A stretch of DNA of 64,000 bases from Heterotrichella gracilis. Taxonomy: Eukaryota; Sar; Xanthophyceae; Tribonematales; Xanthonemataceae. Every line of letters starts with the position of its first letter. Within the stretch, counting starts at the first letter, position 1. The notes below the pieces were generated by a model. It had not been told where the DNA came from and made no database searches. It saw only the letters and a list, made by a program, of their open reading frames with translations. The DNA is taken from NCBI GenBank assembly GCA_032358255.1, contig JAULBX010000002.1:620001-684000 (forward strand), in the 5' to 3' direction. The translations under genes and the position numbers were made by a program. Below are positions 53,401 to 60,573 of the stretch, piece by piece.

Positions 53401-53447
53401 CTTAAAACAATTGTTAAAATTGCAAAAGTTGAGAAAGAAAATTTCAT
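48381..53447 (-). CDS. Giant secreted adhesin with type B T9SS C-terminal domain (paralogue of 43227)
   Basis: A 1688-residue protein with signal peptide (ending about FSFAQ) and a unique N-terminal domain of about 390 residues. This is followed by Ig-like repeats, a PKD domain and the type B sorting domain VFTPNGDGHNDVFEI to the end. From about residue 1016 the sequence is the same as in the gene at 43227. The N-terminal region, with CGNIDFEDSNFGGWTI and a Cys-rich beta part, resembles ligand-binding beta-sandwich domains. It has no PorP of its own and may share the one at 42273. Its control region resembles that of the other adhesin operon. Confidence 0.93.
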   Translation of the reverse strand: MKFSFSTFAILTIVLSASFSFAQQTNQDPYKLIQDKLMRSKSTVSPNNSTPFISGAIGHGQQASRGTFANNLSSEDLKASCLFFRGDSLGGFNFDKAKNEIFADGFKLLSEFKAVMNRKEIDYVKAKYNLTFLPGYEFLNTAAKGGAVVQTMASICGNIDFEDSNFGGWTITSGENQNSNANLTLLGPGFTSTNQNIYSCNDVNLITAAYGNDPIGLFPGLDPNGGVASARVGGFSINVSDGYGYGCTGAYWTFGSYSNGEKIEKTVLVSAANALLSYDYAVILNDGGHTAGNQPYFHVYVTDVAGTVLSACTQYYVQAPAGLPPVGFTNSGFVNTYDNSILYYKNWTSNSINLTPYIGQNVKISFVAAGCTAGAHMGYAYVDAICGPLDIDASNLSPCAGSSVTFTAPAVQGGTYLWSGPGVTGLTTQTVTVNTSATYTCAITPPQGALCAYTVTRTLNFTPLPIANAGPTQSITCAPTTTTLAGSGGGTYAWSGPGIVSGGTSANPVVNQSGVYSLIVTSGACSSAASTVAVGFNTVAPVASTIAANPINCATLSVNAAVTATAGMSYSWSGPGVVSGGATSSALVNVPGNYVVTVTNSSGNGCQSTATVAVPQNTTVSISLSTSGAITCTNNNAVVSGNQPGYNYTWTPPGGGSITSGQGTPTANISGAGSYTALALNPANGCTISAAISPSVSNTTGVPNATSTGTVTCASNAVNLNSATSGVTYTWVAPAGSSISSGVNSAAASGSGGGTYTLNITSTVNGCLNSNVVTVTTQTVKPVAVINTTPVVMCNPSTVTINGSPASGVTYTWTGPSVVGGTNTANANVNAAGVYSLAVTSTSNGCTSTSAATVNITSNLTTPVITALGSQTAASGCGTSSVVILSGTATPAGSTYTWASSGGFSSGVNNSTVAVNGTTTYTLNSTHPLTGCVSSLVYTVTPSVNQPTVTASASNGTITCANPIQTTTVTSNPSTGVTYAWTGPGIVGANNTAVVSGSLAGVYNLTVTNTSNNCNTTVSYNLSANNTPIAPNAVASNTVNCNVTTATIVTAPTPTAAVFNYSWSVGPTTSSITVNPTVNTSYVVTVTNPSNGCVGTQTINVVANTIAPTAVNISPSTVLLACPAQTAYITGSATGAVSYSWVAPAGGSILSGATTATAQVTSSSVGTFSLIATGANGCSAAAATATVSPNTNAPTFSLSNANPSITCLTASPNVTVALTSTVAIQGYTWSPTAGIVGTNSTAAVSFSAPGIYTVVIEATNGCLSTGTVSVGNATTAPTIVAGTATAQNISCTNTVVTIAPTFTPSANLTYTWSGPGIVGSPNNANVQVNQNGSYSLTVTNTLTGCSTTSLTVPVVGTNVPPSLNVSSSSSIGIGCQPNTSTVSLTATSPGAVTYSWSTGATSSVINTANAGTYTVTVTDNNSGCSATQTIAVANNTTTPSFTASASGNLPCGGAGTTTLNAQASNTNVIYNWSGPAITNGSNTANPEVNGAGVYTVVVTDNITGCASTQTVSVSSTSVVAAFNPDVTSGVAPLTVNFTNQSIGAITYSWSFGNGTSTQVNPTNVFSPGTYTVVLTSMNGACTSTAEIVIKVNNKIGNIPEVFTPNGDGHNDVFEITGLDSYPNNSLQIFNRWGNQVYFAKPYKNDWDGSPNANGKTGSNKLPTATYFYILDLGDQDQTIMRGFIQLQY

Positions 53448-53470
53448 TGTTGTTTTTTTACGTTTGAATT

Positions 53471-53492
53471 ACGAAAATAGTAAAAAAAACGG
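53471..53492 (-). promoter_or_regulatory. 22 bp control-region block, copy 2
   Basis: Identical to 48243-48264. On the minus strand it carries TACTATTTTCG and ends 23 bases before the adhesin ATG at 53447. Confidence 0.6.
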
Positions 53493-53525
53493 TTTAAAGT
53501 CGCCTAAATAGTGTTTAGTGGCGCC

Positions 53526-53539
53526 CTAATTCAATTTAG
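53526..53539. promoter_or_regulatory. 14 bp block CTAATTCAATTTAG, copy 2
   Basis: Identical to 48298-48311 and placed at the same distance (55 bases) from the 22 bp block. The flanking arms differ from copy 1 (GCC and GGC instead of ACT and AGT) but still face each other. Confidence 0.5.
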
Positions 53540-53566
53540 CGGCCAATTTTAACAGTTTGGGGAATT

Positions 53567-54829
53567 TTACAGGCTTTTTAAAATGAATTTTCTCAGCGTA
53601 TTAAGGGCATAATTACTGGTCATAATGATGTTTCGTTTTCTGTTATCGCCGAAAATAAATTTGAAGGCAAGCGTTTTTTCTTTTGAAGCTACTGCTATCC
53701 AAACTGTTCCCACCGGTTTATCGGCTGTGCCACCCGTTGGGCCGGCAATACCGGAAACCGACAAAGCAAAATCACTACCGAATTTTTTCAAAACATTTTG
53801 AGCAAGTTGTTCTACACATTCCCTGCTTACCGCGCCAACTGTGTTAAATAAGGCTTCATCTACTTCCAAAAGATCGTGTTTGGCTTTGTTTGTATATGGA
53901 ATTATTGCGCCTTTAAAGATCTCCGATGCGCCTGCAATGCCCGTAAACATAGAGGAAATGTAACCACCCGTACAACTTTCTGCAAGGGCTAAGGTTTGTT
54001 TTTTTTCACGCAACAATTGACTCACGACTTCTGCTAAAGAAGGCGTTTCTTCGCCATAATTTTCGTAACCAAAAATGTAGGTATCAATAATCTTTTTTAA
54101 TTTTTCAATCTCCGAGTCGATGTTCTTTTTAAGCGTTTCTTTATCCGGGCCTGTTGTAGAAAGCCTCAATCGCACCACCCCAAGTTGTGGTAAATAGGCT
54201 AGTTTAATATTATTATTTACTAAATTATCTTCCCAACTTTCTATCATTTCTGACAAAGCGCTTTCGCCAATACCATTGGTGAGAACCGTTTTATGATAGA
54301 TGTGCGGCAAATTATTTTCTTTTTTTATTTTCGGTATAATGGTTTCTGTCATCATAGCCTTCATTTCATAAGGCACGCCGGGCATGCTAATAAAAACCGT
54401 TTTGTCTTTTTTCATCCACATGCCCGGCGCTGTGCCATTTGGGTTGTGAATTACTGTGCAGCCTTTTGGTATCAAGGCCTGGTTACGGTTAATTTCTGTT
54501 ACTTCCTTACCGCGTTTTATAAAAAAAGAAGAAACATGTTCTAACACTTTTTCATCCAGCAGTAACTCTGCATTAAAATAGTTTGAGAAGGTCTTTTTTG
54601 TGATATCATCTTTTGTGGGGCCTAAACCACCGGTAATAAAAACAAGATCGGCACGCGCAGCAGCATTATCAAAGGCATTTACAATGGCAGCTTCATCATC
54701 GGCAACGCTTGCCATATGCACAATTTTTATCCCGATCAAATTAAGTTCCTGCGCTATCCAAACAGAGTTTGTATTTGTTATTTGGCCAATTAAGATCTCG
54801 TCGCCAATGGTTAGAATTTCTGCCCTCAT
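53567..54829 (-). CDS. cinA: CinA-family protein (competence/damage-inducible, NMN deamidase-related)
   Basis: A 420-residue two-domain protein. The N-terminal molybdopterin-binding-like domain (about 1-170) has EILTIGDEILIGQITNTNS and VFITGGLGPTKDDITK. The C-terminal CinA domain (about 260-415) has LALAESCTGGYISSMF and SVSGIAGPTGGTADKPVGTV, characteristic of nicotinamide mononucleotide deamidases. Both domains are complete. It probably recycles pyridine nucleotides (ADP-ribose hydrolysis and NMN deamidation). Confidence 0.93.
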   Translation of the reverse strand: MRAEILTIGDEILIGQITNTNSVWIAQELNLIGIKIVHMASVADDEAAIVNAFDNAAARADLVFITGGLGPTKDDITKKTFSNYFNAELLLDEKVLEHVSSFFIKRGKEVTEINRNQALIPKGCTVIHNPNGTAPGMWMKKDKTVFISMPGVPYEMKAMMTETIIPKIKKENNLPHIYHKTVLTNGIGESALSEMIESWEDNLVNNNIKLAYLPQLGVVRLRLSTTGPDKETLKKNIDSEIEKLKKIIDTYIFGYENYGEETPSLAEVVSQLLREKKQTLALAESCTGGYISSMFTGIAGASEIFKGAIIPYTNKAKHDLLEVDEALFNTVGAVSRECVEQLAQNVLKKFGSDFALSVSGIAGPTGGTADKPVGTVWIAVASKEKTLAFKFIFGDNRKRNIIMTSNYALNTLRKFILKSL

Positions 54830-54979
54830 AATTAAATGTAAAGAAAATTATATTTCATATGTTTAAATAATTTGTTTTTTAATTGCCATATGGTTTACCC
54901 AGTTTAGTCTTTTTTGTTTGAATTTGAGGTAAACATGGGTATTTCACAAATTTTAAAACCATCCGTACAGGCAATAGTT

Positions 54980-54987
54980 TATATTTG
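54980..54987 (+). promoter_or_regulatory. -7 box (TATATTTG) of the DUF4197 gene
   Basis: An exact TAnnTTTG match 40 bases before the ATG at 55028. No clear -33 TTTG is seen. Confidence 0.45.
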
Positions 54988-55027
54988 CCATAAATTTATT
55001 AAATTAATCTACAACCAATATTTAAAT

Positions 55028-55789
55028 ATGAAAAAAGTAATTTTATTTGGCTTTGTTCTGCTTTCATTTTCTCTTTCATCACAAACTATGTTAGAAAAAT
55101 TAAAACATAAAAAAGATAGCATCGAAAAAGCGGCAAAAGAAAAAGCAAACGCCATTGTTACCGGCACAACTGCCCCTACGCTTACGAACGATGAGGTTAT
55201 TAAAGGATTAAAGGAAGCTTTAACCGTTGGAACCAATAACTCTTCGGGGCTTGCCAGCAAGTTAGATGGTTTTTATAAGAACCCAAGGATCTTTATTCCA
55301 TGGCCGGAAGAAGCTAAAGACATGAAAGTGAAACTCACAAAAATGGGTATGAGCAAAAAAATTGCTGAATTTGAAACAAGTTTGAATCGCGCCGCAGAGG
55401 AGGCCGCTTTAAAAGCCGCTCCGGTTTTTATTGATGCCATTACTAATATGAGCTTGTCTGACGGCTTCGCTATTTTAAAAGGTGTTGATACTGCTGCTAC
55501 AAATTATTTACGCAAAACAACTTACAACCCTTTAAAAGATAAATTTTTACCGGTTGTAAAAGAAGCCGTTGCAAAAGTAAAAGTGACGAGTTACTGGCAA
55601 CCTTTGGCTACAGCCTATAACAAACTACCCGGCGTTAAAAAACAAAATCCCAATTTGGATGAGTACGTAACCAACAAAGCTATTAACGGTTTAATGGTTT
55701 TAATAGCCGACGAAGAAATTAAAATTCGTAAAGATCCTATGGCACGTGTTACCGACCTTTTGAAAAAAGTGTTTGGTTTTGAAAAATAA
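55028..55789 (+). CDS. DUF4197-domain exported protein
   Basis: I chose the ATG at 55028 (MKKVILFGFVLLSFSLSSQ), which gives a signal peptide and 253 residues; a longer upstream reading would place this signal inside the protein. The family text includes DEVIKGLKEALTVGTNN, YKNPRIFIPWPEEAKDM and LNRAAEEAALKAAPVF, typical of DUF4197. The mature part is mainly helical. Function is unknown. Its end overlaps the start of the next lipoprotein gene, so the two are probably co-transcribed. Confidence 0.88.
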   Translation: MKKVILFGFVLLSFSLSSQTMLEKLKHKKDSIEKAAKEKANAIVTGTTAPTLTNDEVIKGLKEALTVGTNNSSGLASKLDGFYKNPRIFIPWPEEAKDMKVKLTKMGMSKKIAEFETSLNRAAEEAALKAAPVFIDAITNMSLSDGFAILKGVDTAATNYLRKTTYNPLKDKFLPVVKEAVAKVKVTSYWQPLATAYNKLPGVKKQNPNLDEYVTNKAINGLMVLIADEEIKIRKDPMARVTDLLKKVFGFEK

Positions 55790-56351
55790 TCTTTACATAC
55801 TTTTTATTGTTGCCTTATTAACTTCCTGTTCGCAAAAAGCAGAAGAAGTTTCTGTTACGGCCATTGCCAAATCTATTGCTGCTAATTCAGATACATCTAT
55901 TATTAAAATAGAATCTGAAGCCGCTGCCAAACAAGATTCAACAAAAGAAGATGATGGAGAATTTGCAACCTATTACATTGTGGTTGCCGACACCGGCAAA
56001 GATTATTATTTTTTGGATAAAGAACTATTCGCGCTCCATAAAAAAATGAAGTTAAAAATTGATACCATGGAACGTTTTTACAATAAAAAGAAAGATTTGA
56101 TTTCATTGCCCATAAATCATTCTGACGAAATTTATGCGGGAGAATATTATCCACGACGTCACCCATCTAACGAACTAAGCCTTGAATATTTAAATTATTA
56201 TAACGAAAAAGCACCTGAAAAAACAATTGCATTAGTAGCCGGTATTTTTGGAAATAAAGAAGAAGGTGATAAAGTTGTAAGCTCAATCAAAAGCTTAATG
56301 CCAAATGCTCATGTATTAAAAGCAAAGGTGTTTATTGGTTGTATGCATTAG
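55779..56351 (+). CDS. Lipoprotein with possible SPOR-like C-terminal region
   Basis: The probable start is TTG at 55779 (KNNLYILFIVALLTSC), overlapping the DUF4197 stop by 11 bp; a TTG at 55773 is also possible and no ATG precedes the lipobox. The mature protein of about 170 residues has an acidic linker, then TYYIVVADTGKDYYFLD, and ends KTIALVAGIFGNKEEGDKVV and AHVLKAKVFIGCMH, which looks SPOR-like (short beta-alpha repeat). Five bases separate it from the next gene. Function unknown. Confidence 0.7.
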   Translation: MKNNLYILFIVALLTSCSQKAEEVSVTAIAKSIAANSDTSIIKIESEAAAKQDSTKEDDGEFATYYIVVADTGKDYYFLDKELFALHKKMKLKIDTMERFYNKKKDLISLPINHSDEIYAGEYYPRRHPSNELSLEYLNYYNEKAPEKTIALVAGIFGNKEEGDKVVSSIKSLMPNAHVLKAKVFIGCMH

Positions 56352-56355
56352 TAAA

Positions 56356-57564
56356 ATGTCTTTTAATATTAAATATCCTTCTAGTTTAAAAACAATTAAA
56401 TTATGTGGAAGAATAGTAATACTCATTCTGCTGAACTCCTGTATCGTTTTAAGAAAAAAAAGTGTAGTCAGGCAATTGAAAAATGTAGAGCCCGATCCGA
56501 AAAATTTTTGTGTGACCATAAAAACCAGGATAGAAGATTATCTATATGTAAAAGCAAAAATCGGCAATCGAACGGATTATCAGAATTTTTTATTTGATAC
56601 CGGAGCACCTCTTACTTATTCATTCAAAACAAAAGATAGCCTCAATCTTATAACAAAAAAGTATTTTAAGTTTGGCTCACAAAAAGCTAATTACGGATCA
56701 TGTGCTTTAACTCTTGGCAATACAAAATTCAATAATAGTGGGTTTATTGTTTTAAAAGATCCTCTCATGGAAGAGTTCAAAGACTTGCAAGGTCTTATTG
56801 GTTCTTCATTGTTTCAAAATTCTATTTGCGAGCTAAATTTTGCTGATTCCACCATTAAAATTTCTAATGACATAAATAACTTTACAAATATTCAAAATAG
56901 TTATTCAAGCGCTTTTGTTCCATTTGAAGCACAAGGAACCCCGATTGTAAAAATTGCACTAGGTAATGACACTGTTACTGCCTTTATTGATACTGGCTTT
57001 GACGGCCTTATTAAGCTTAGCCAAAAAGAAAAAATTTCTTCTAAAGTTGCAGACAAAAAAGAATCGTTTAGCAATGGAAGATATTTTGGGGACGTGAACA
57101 AAGACCAATTCTTTTATAGAACTCATTATAAGGTGCATAGAACGGGGATTTTGGGAATGGAGATAGATTCAATGGTTATAATGAAGTATCCTGAGTATTA
57201 TGGCAGAAATTGCGTTGGCCTCACATTTTTAAAAAAATTTATAGTAACAATTGATTGGATACATCATCGAATTTACCTTAAGCCAATAGAAGAAGTTAAT
57301 TTTAAGAAAAACATTTACACGTATGGTTTCACATGTTCAATGCGGGATAGAAAATTACGCGTTTTGTATATCTATAAAGGATCTGAATTTGAAAAAGCTG
57401 GAATAAAAAGCGGTGATGTTATTGTAAGTATAAATAAAGGGAGTGATTTCACAAAAGAGTTACTTTCAAATATAAATTCAAACGTAGCTAGCAAGGATGT
57501 AATTCAACTAGAAATTGAAGGTAGACCAACACTTACTTTAAAAAAAGATAAACTGTTTAAATAG
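56356..57564 (+). CDS. Double-DTG retropepsin-like aspartic protease lipoprotein with PDZ domain
   Basis: I chose the ATG at 56356 (MSFNIKYPSSLKTIK); GRIVILILLNSC then forms a lipobox. The protein of 402 residues has two DTG motifs: FLFDTGAPLTYSF (about 80-92) and AFIDTGFDGLIKL (about 212-224). These are the two lobes expected of a pepsin-like enzyme in one chain. A C-terminal PDZ-like domain (about 320-400) has FEKAGIKSGDVIVSIN. Similar Bacteroidota proteins are labelled aspartyl protease family with PDZ. The likely location is the periplasm or outer membrane. The target is unknown. Confidence 0.8.
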   Translation: MSFNIKYPSSLKTIKLCGRIVILILLNSCIVLRKKSVVRQLKNVEPDPKNFCVTIKTRIEDYLYVKAKIGNRTDYQNFLFDTGAPLTYSFKTKDSLNLITKKYFKFGSQKANYGSCALTLGNTKFNNSGFIVLKDPLMEEFKDLQGLIGSSLFQNSICELNFADSTIKISNDINNFTNIQNSYSSAFVPFEAQGTPIVKIALGNDTVTAFIDTGFDGLIKLSQKEKISSKVADKKESFSNGRYFGDVNKDQFFYRTHYKVHRTGILGMEIDSMVIMKYPEYYGRNCVGLTFLKKFIVTIDWIHHRIYLKPIEEVNFKKNIYTYGFTCSMRDRKLRVLYIYKGSEFEKAGIKSGDVIVSINKGSDFTKELLSNINSNVASKDVIQLEIEGRPTLTLKKDKLFK

Positions 57565-57570
57565 ATTTTT

Positions 57571-59412
57571 TTAAGCCCACTTCTCGAGACTAGAACCCTT
57601 CTTAAAAAAGCGTTCAATGTTTTTTTCCGTTTCAGTTAAAATTTTTAATTCGGGCGCGTGATGCGGTTTTTTTCGCGCATCTATGATCATGGGCCCTTTA
57701 CAGCCCCAGTGTTTATTTTCAGTCAGCTCCTCTACGCCATAAATATCGTGGCTCGGATTGCTTCTTGTATAGGTTATCCAAACGTAATCGTTTAAATTTT
57801 TTGGGTTAACTGTAAATTTAAAATCGTCATAAATAACTATTTGCACAATGCCGGCAAATTCATTTTTATTTTCGCCGATGAAAGAAGATAATTTTTGAAT
57901 TTCTTTTTTTGCATTTTCGTAATTTGAGAATTTATTTAGCTCCAATCCAATAACGCCTTCCATTAAAACAACCGCATTAGAAATAAAATCGGCAGAAGAA
58001 ATTGACTTAGGAATATCGTTACTCAACTCTCTTTTTTTATCGCCGTAAGCGGCCACAATTAATTTACTTCCTTCGTTTATGCCGTCGCCACTATAATCCA
58101 GCGTATCAATCGTTGTTTTCGTTTGAAAATGAAGGTCTCTCGTCAGATCAATTCGTTCAAACACATGTTTAAAAAATGCGCGGATGTCATGGCAATTTAC
58201 TTCTTTTGCATCGTCGCCAGATATAAATAAATATTTTGCTAAACTTAATTGGCCTGTTCCTAAAATCCGGTTTGCCTGCGTTAACAATTCTTGCGGGCGT
58301 TTATTTTTTAAATAAGGCGTGTAACGTTCGCTGCCTACTGCTAATAATAATGGATGTACTCCTGCGGCATCAACCGCATGCACTTCTTTTACTCCGGGAA
58401 TTTCATTTGGAATAGCGCTACCGCTAATTTCATGTATCAACGCGCCAAAAGCAGTATCCTCCTGCGGTGGCCTGCCCACAACTGTAAATGGCCAAATGGC
58501 ATTTTCTTTTGCATACACCCTACTTACTTTCATTAACGGAAAATCATGCGCTAAACTGTAATAACCCAGATGATCGCCGAAAGGACCCTCTGGTTTATTT
58601 TCGTTAGGAAAAACTTCTCCGGTAATTACAAAATCTGCATCCAACGAAATACAAAAACCATTTTCGTAAGCATATCTAAATCTTCTTCCGCCAATGGCGC
58701 CTGCAAAGGTCAACTCGCTTATTCCTTCCGGTAACGGCATAACGGCTGCTAAAGAATGTGCCGGTGGCCCGCCTACAAAAATACTTACCTTAAGCGGAAC
58801 ATTTTTTTTATTTGTTTTATTCTGATGAATACCAATGCCACGGTGCAATTGATAATGTAAACCTATCTCTTTATTTAATTCGTAATTATTTCCATTTAAT
58901 TGTATGCGGTACATACCCACATTCGAATTCATTACTCCCGGTTTATCAAGATCTTCAGAATACACCTGTGGCAATGTTACAAAAGCACCACCATCCATTG
59001 GCCAGTGTTTTATTAAGGGCAGATCAGAAATTTTTATTTCTTTAAAACCTGCAGAAGAAAAAGAGCCTTTTTTTGGTAGTGCTTTTATTGCGGAAATACC
59101 TGTACCAATAAATTTTAATGGACTTTTTAAAGCCGCAATTGGATTGTTGCGCAACACTACCATTTTTTGAACTTTCTCAAAGGTATCCCTGAACATAAAT
59201 TTGCTACGCTCAACCGTACCAAATAAATTACTTACTGTTTTGTATTTAGATCCTTTTACATTTTCAAATAAAATGGCGGGGCCGCCTTTTTCGAAAACTT
59301 TTAAATGAATAGCGGCCATCTCCAAATTTGGATCTACCTGTTCTTTTATTCTAACTAACTTCCCGTTTTTTTCAAGATCAAGAATGCACTCATTTAAATT
59401 TTTGTAGCTCAT
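57571..59412 (-). CDS. UbiD-family decarboxylase
   Basis: A 613-residue protein of the prenylated-FMN-dependent UbiD family. Family motifs include GGPAILFENVKGSKY, QNKTNKKNVPLKVSIFVGG, GPFGDHLGYYS and EVFPNENKPEGPFGDH. UbiD enzymes decarboxylate aromatic acids in quinone synthesis. In Bacteroidota the long forms are thought to serve menaquinone by the futalosine route, but this cannot be shown here. It is longer than E. coli UbiD (about 500 residues), with extra C-terminal sequence. It stands alone and converges with the protease gene. Confidence 0.9.
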   Translation of the reverse strand: MSYKNLNECILDLEKNGKLVRIKEQVDPNLEMAAIHLKVFEKGGPAILFENVKGSKYKTVSNLFGTVERSKFMFRDTFEKVQKMVVLRNNPIAALKSPLKFIGTGISAIKALPKKGSFSSAGFKEIKISDLPLIKHWPMDGGAFVTLPQVYSEDLDKPGVMNSNVGMYRIQLNGNNYELNKEIGLHYQLHRGIGIHQNKTNKKNVPLKVSIFVGGPPAHSLAAVMPLPEGISELTFAGAIGGRRFRYAYENGFCISLDADFVITGEVFPNENKPEGPFGDHLGYYSLAHDFPLMKVSRVYAKENAIWPFTVVGRPPQEDTAFGALIHEISGSAIPNEIPGVKEVHAVDAAGVHPLLLAVGSERYTPYLKNKRPQELLTQANRILGTGQLSLAKYLFISGDDAKEVNCHDIRAFFKHVFERIDLTRDLHFQTKTTIDTLDYSGDGINEGSKLIVAAYGDKKRELSNDIPKSISSADFISNAVVLMEGVIGLELNKFSNYENAKKEIQKLSSFIGENKNEFAGIVQIVIYDDFKFTVNPKNLNDYVWITYTRSNPSHDIYGVEELTENKHWGCKGPMIIDARKKPHHAPELKILTETEKNIERFFKKGSSLEKWA

Positions 59413-59443
59413 ATTTATTTAACCAACTTAATGGCAGAATGTT

Positions 59444-60535
59444 TTATATTGCAAGATAAATTCTTGTTTGCTGGAATTTTTTATAAAACTCCGGCGTTTT
59501 AGAATTGAACCTAATGCCAAATGTAAAATTACCGGTAATTGAATTGTTTAGGAGCCCAACAAATTTGCTATTATAAATAGAAAAATCGCTTATGCTTGAA
59601 CCGATAATATAAAAATGTTTAAAGTTCATACCAACCGAAAATCTGCCATCACCCGACCAAGACACATAAGATAAAGGTGATGTTGTATTTCCATAACGGT
59701 AAGTACGCCACTGTTGTTCGGGTCCAATAACAAACAAACCACTTACAAAAAGTGTTTTAAAAAGAACAATGGTTGCGGCCGCTCCAACATTTGCAGATAT
59801 GCCAATTACTTTTAAACCATTCATGCTTCCATAATCACCATAAAATGGGCGTGATGGCAAAGGAAAAAACGAGCTATCGCTTCGTAGATTATTATAACTA
59901 ACACTTCCACTTAATACCCAAGTAGCCGCAGACCTTATCTGGCGATAACCACAGGCGTAGCCCGATCTGAATGCAAATTTTTTGTGATTAGTGAAATATA
60001 AAAATTTACTTCTGAATAAGGTGTTTTCTAAATTAGGTTGCTGGAAATAAACACCTGTTCTTTTAAAAGTGGTATCGTATTTTGCTGTATTCTTATCATA
60101 AAACCCTTTAAAATAACGAAAGGAATTTTCGAGAAACCAAATATTGCCGCCAATATTAAAATTTGTAGTAAACGTTTTTGTATTGCCCTTGCCTTCGCTT
60201 TGACTTGGTGGTGCGGTTCTCAACCCCAATGATAAACTAAATTTATCATAATTAAGCTCAATACCACTGATCAACCTTGACTCAGCGAAATAATCGTTAG
60301 TTGATACTCCCAAAGAATCTTTTTCTTTGAATTGCTTAAACTCGTTATTAAAATTACGGTACGACTGAAAATAACCTACAATTAAACGTGAGTTGTATTT
60401 CTGATATTTAGTGGTGTCCCACTTTGCGTGCTGATGAGCTTTATCTGAAAGAGCAGTATCAACTTTAAACCAGCCTTGAGAAAAAGTTTTGGCTGTTAGG
60501 AATAAACAAATTGAAATTATCAGTAAGTTTTTCAT
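59444..60535 (-). CDS. DUF4421-like outer-membrane protein
   Basis: A 363-residue exported protein (MKNLLIISICLFLTAKTFSQ). The start WDTTKYQKYNSRLIVGYFQSY and the repeated amphipathic strands (FNIGGNIWFLENSFRYFKGFYD, KFLYFTNHKKFAFRSG, here cited in part) fit the DUF4421 beta-barrel family common in Bacteroidota. No enzymatic motif. The gene is 31 bp upstream of the UbiD-type gene in the same direction, but a functional link is not evident. Confidence 0.65.
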   Translation of the reverse strand: MKNLLIISICLFLTAKTFSQGWFKVDTALSDKAHQHAKWDTTKYQKYNSRLIVGYFQSYRNFNNEFKQFKEKDSLGVSTNDYFAESRLISGIELNYDKFSLSLGLRTAPPSQSEGKGNTKTFTTNFNIGGNIWFLENSFRYFKGFYDKNTAKYDTTFKRTGVYFQQPNLENTLFRSKFLYFTNHKKFAFRSGYACGYRQIRSAATWVLSGSVSYNNLRSDSSFFPLPSRPFYGDYGSMNGLKVIGISANVGAAATIVLFKTLFVSGLFVIGPEQQWRTYRYGNTTSPLSYVSWSGDGRFSVGMNFKHFYIIGSSISDFSIYNSKFVGLLNNSITGNFTFGIRFNSKTPEFYKKFQQTRIYLAI

Positions 60536-60543
60536 TTTTTATT

Positions 60544-60551
60544 TAGCTTTG
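60544..60551 (+). promoter_or_regulatory. -7 box (TAGCTTTG) of the MscS gene
   Basis: An exact TAnnTTTG match 22 bases before the ATG at 60574, inside the 38 bp divergent gap. Confidence 0.5.
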
Positions 60552-60573
60552 TGAAGATATAAATTTTTATTGT

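Noticed and set aside
43227-53447. Repeat arrays that might look like CRISPR or satellite DNA
   Set aside because: The repeats are coding, about 80 residues each, with no constant short repeat and spacer structure.
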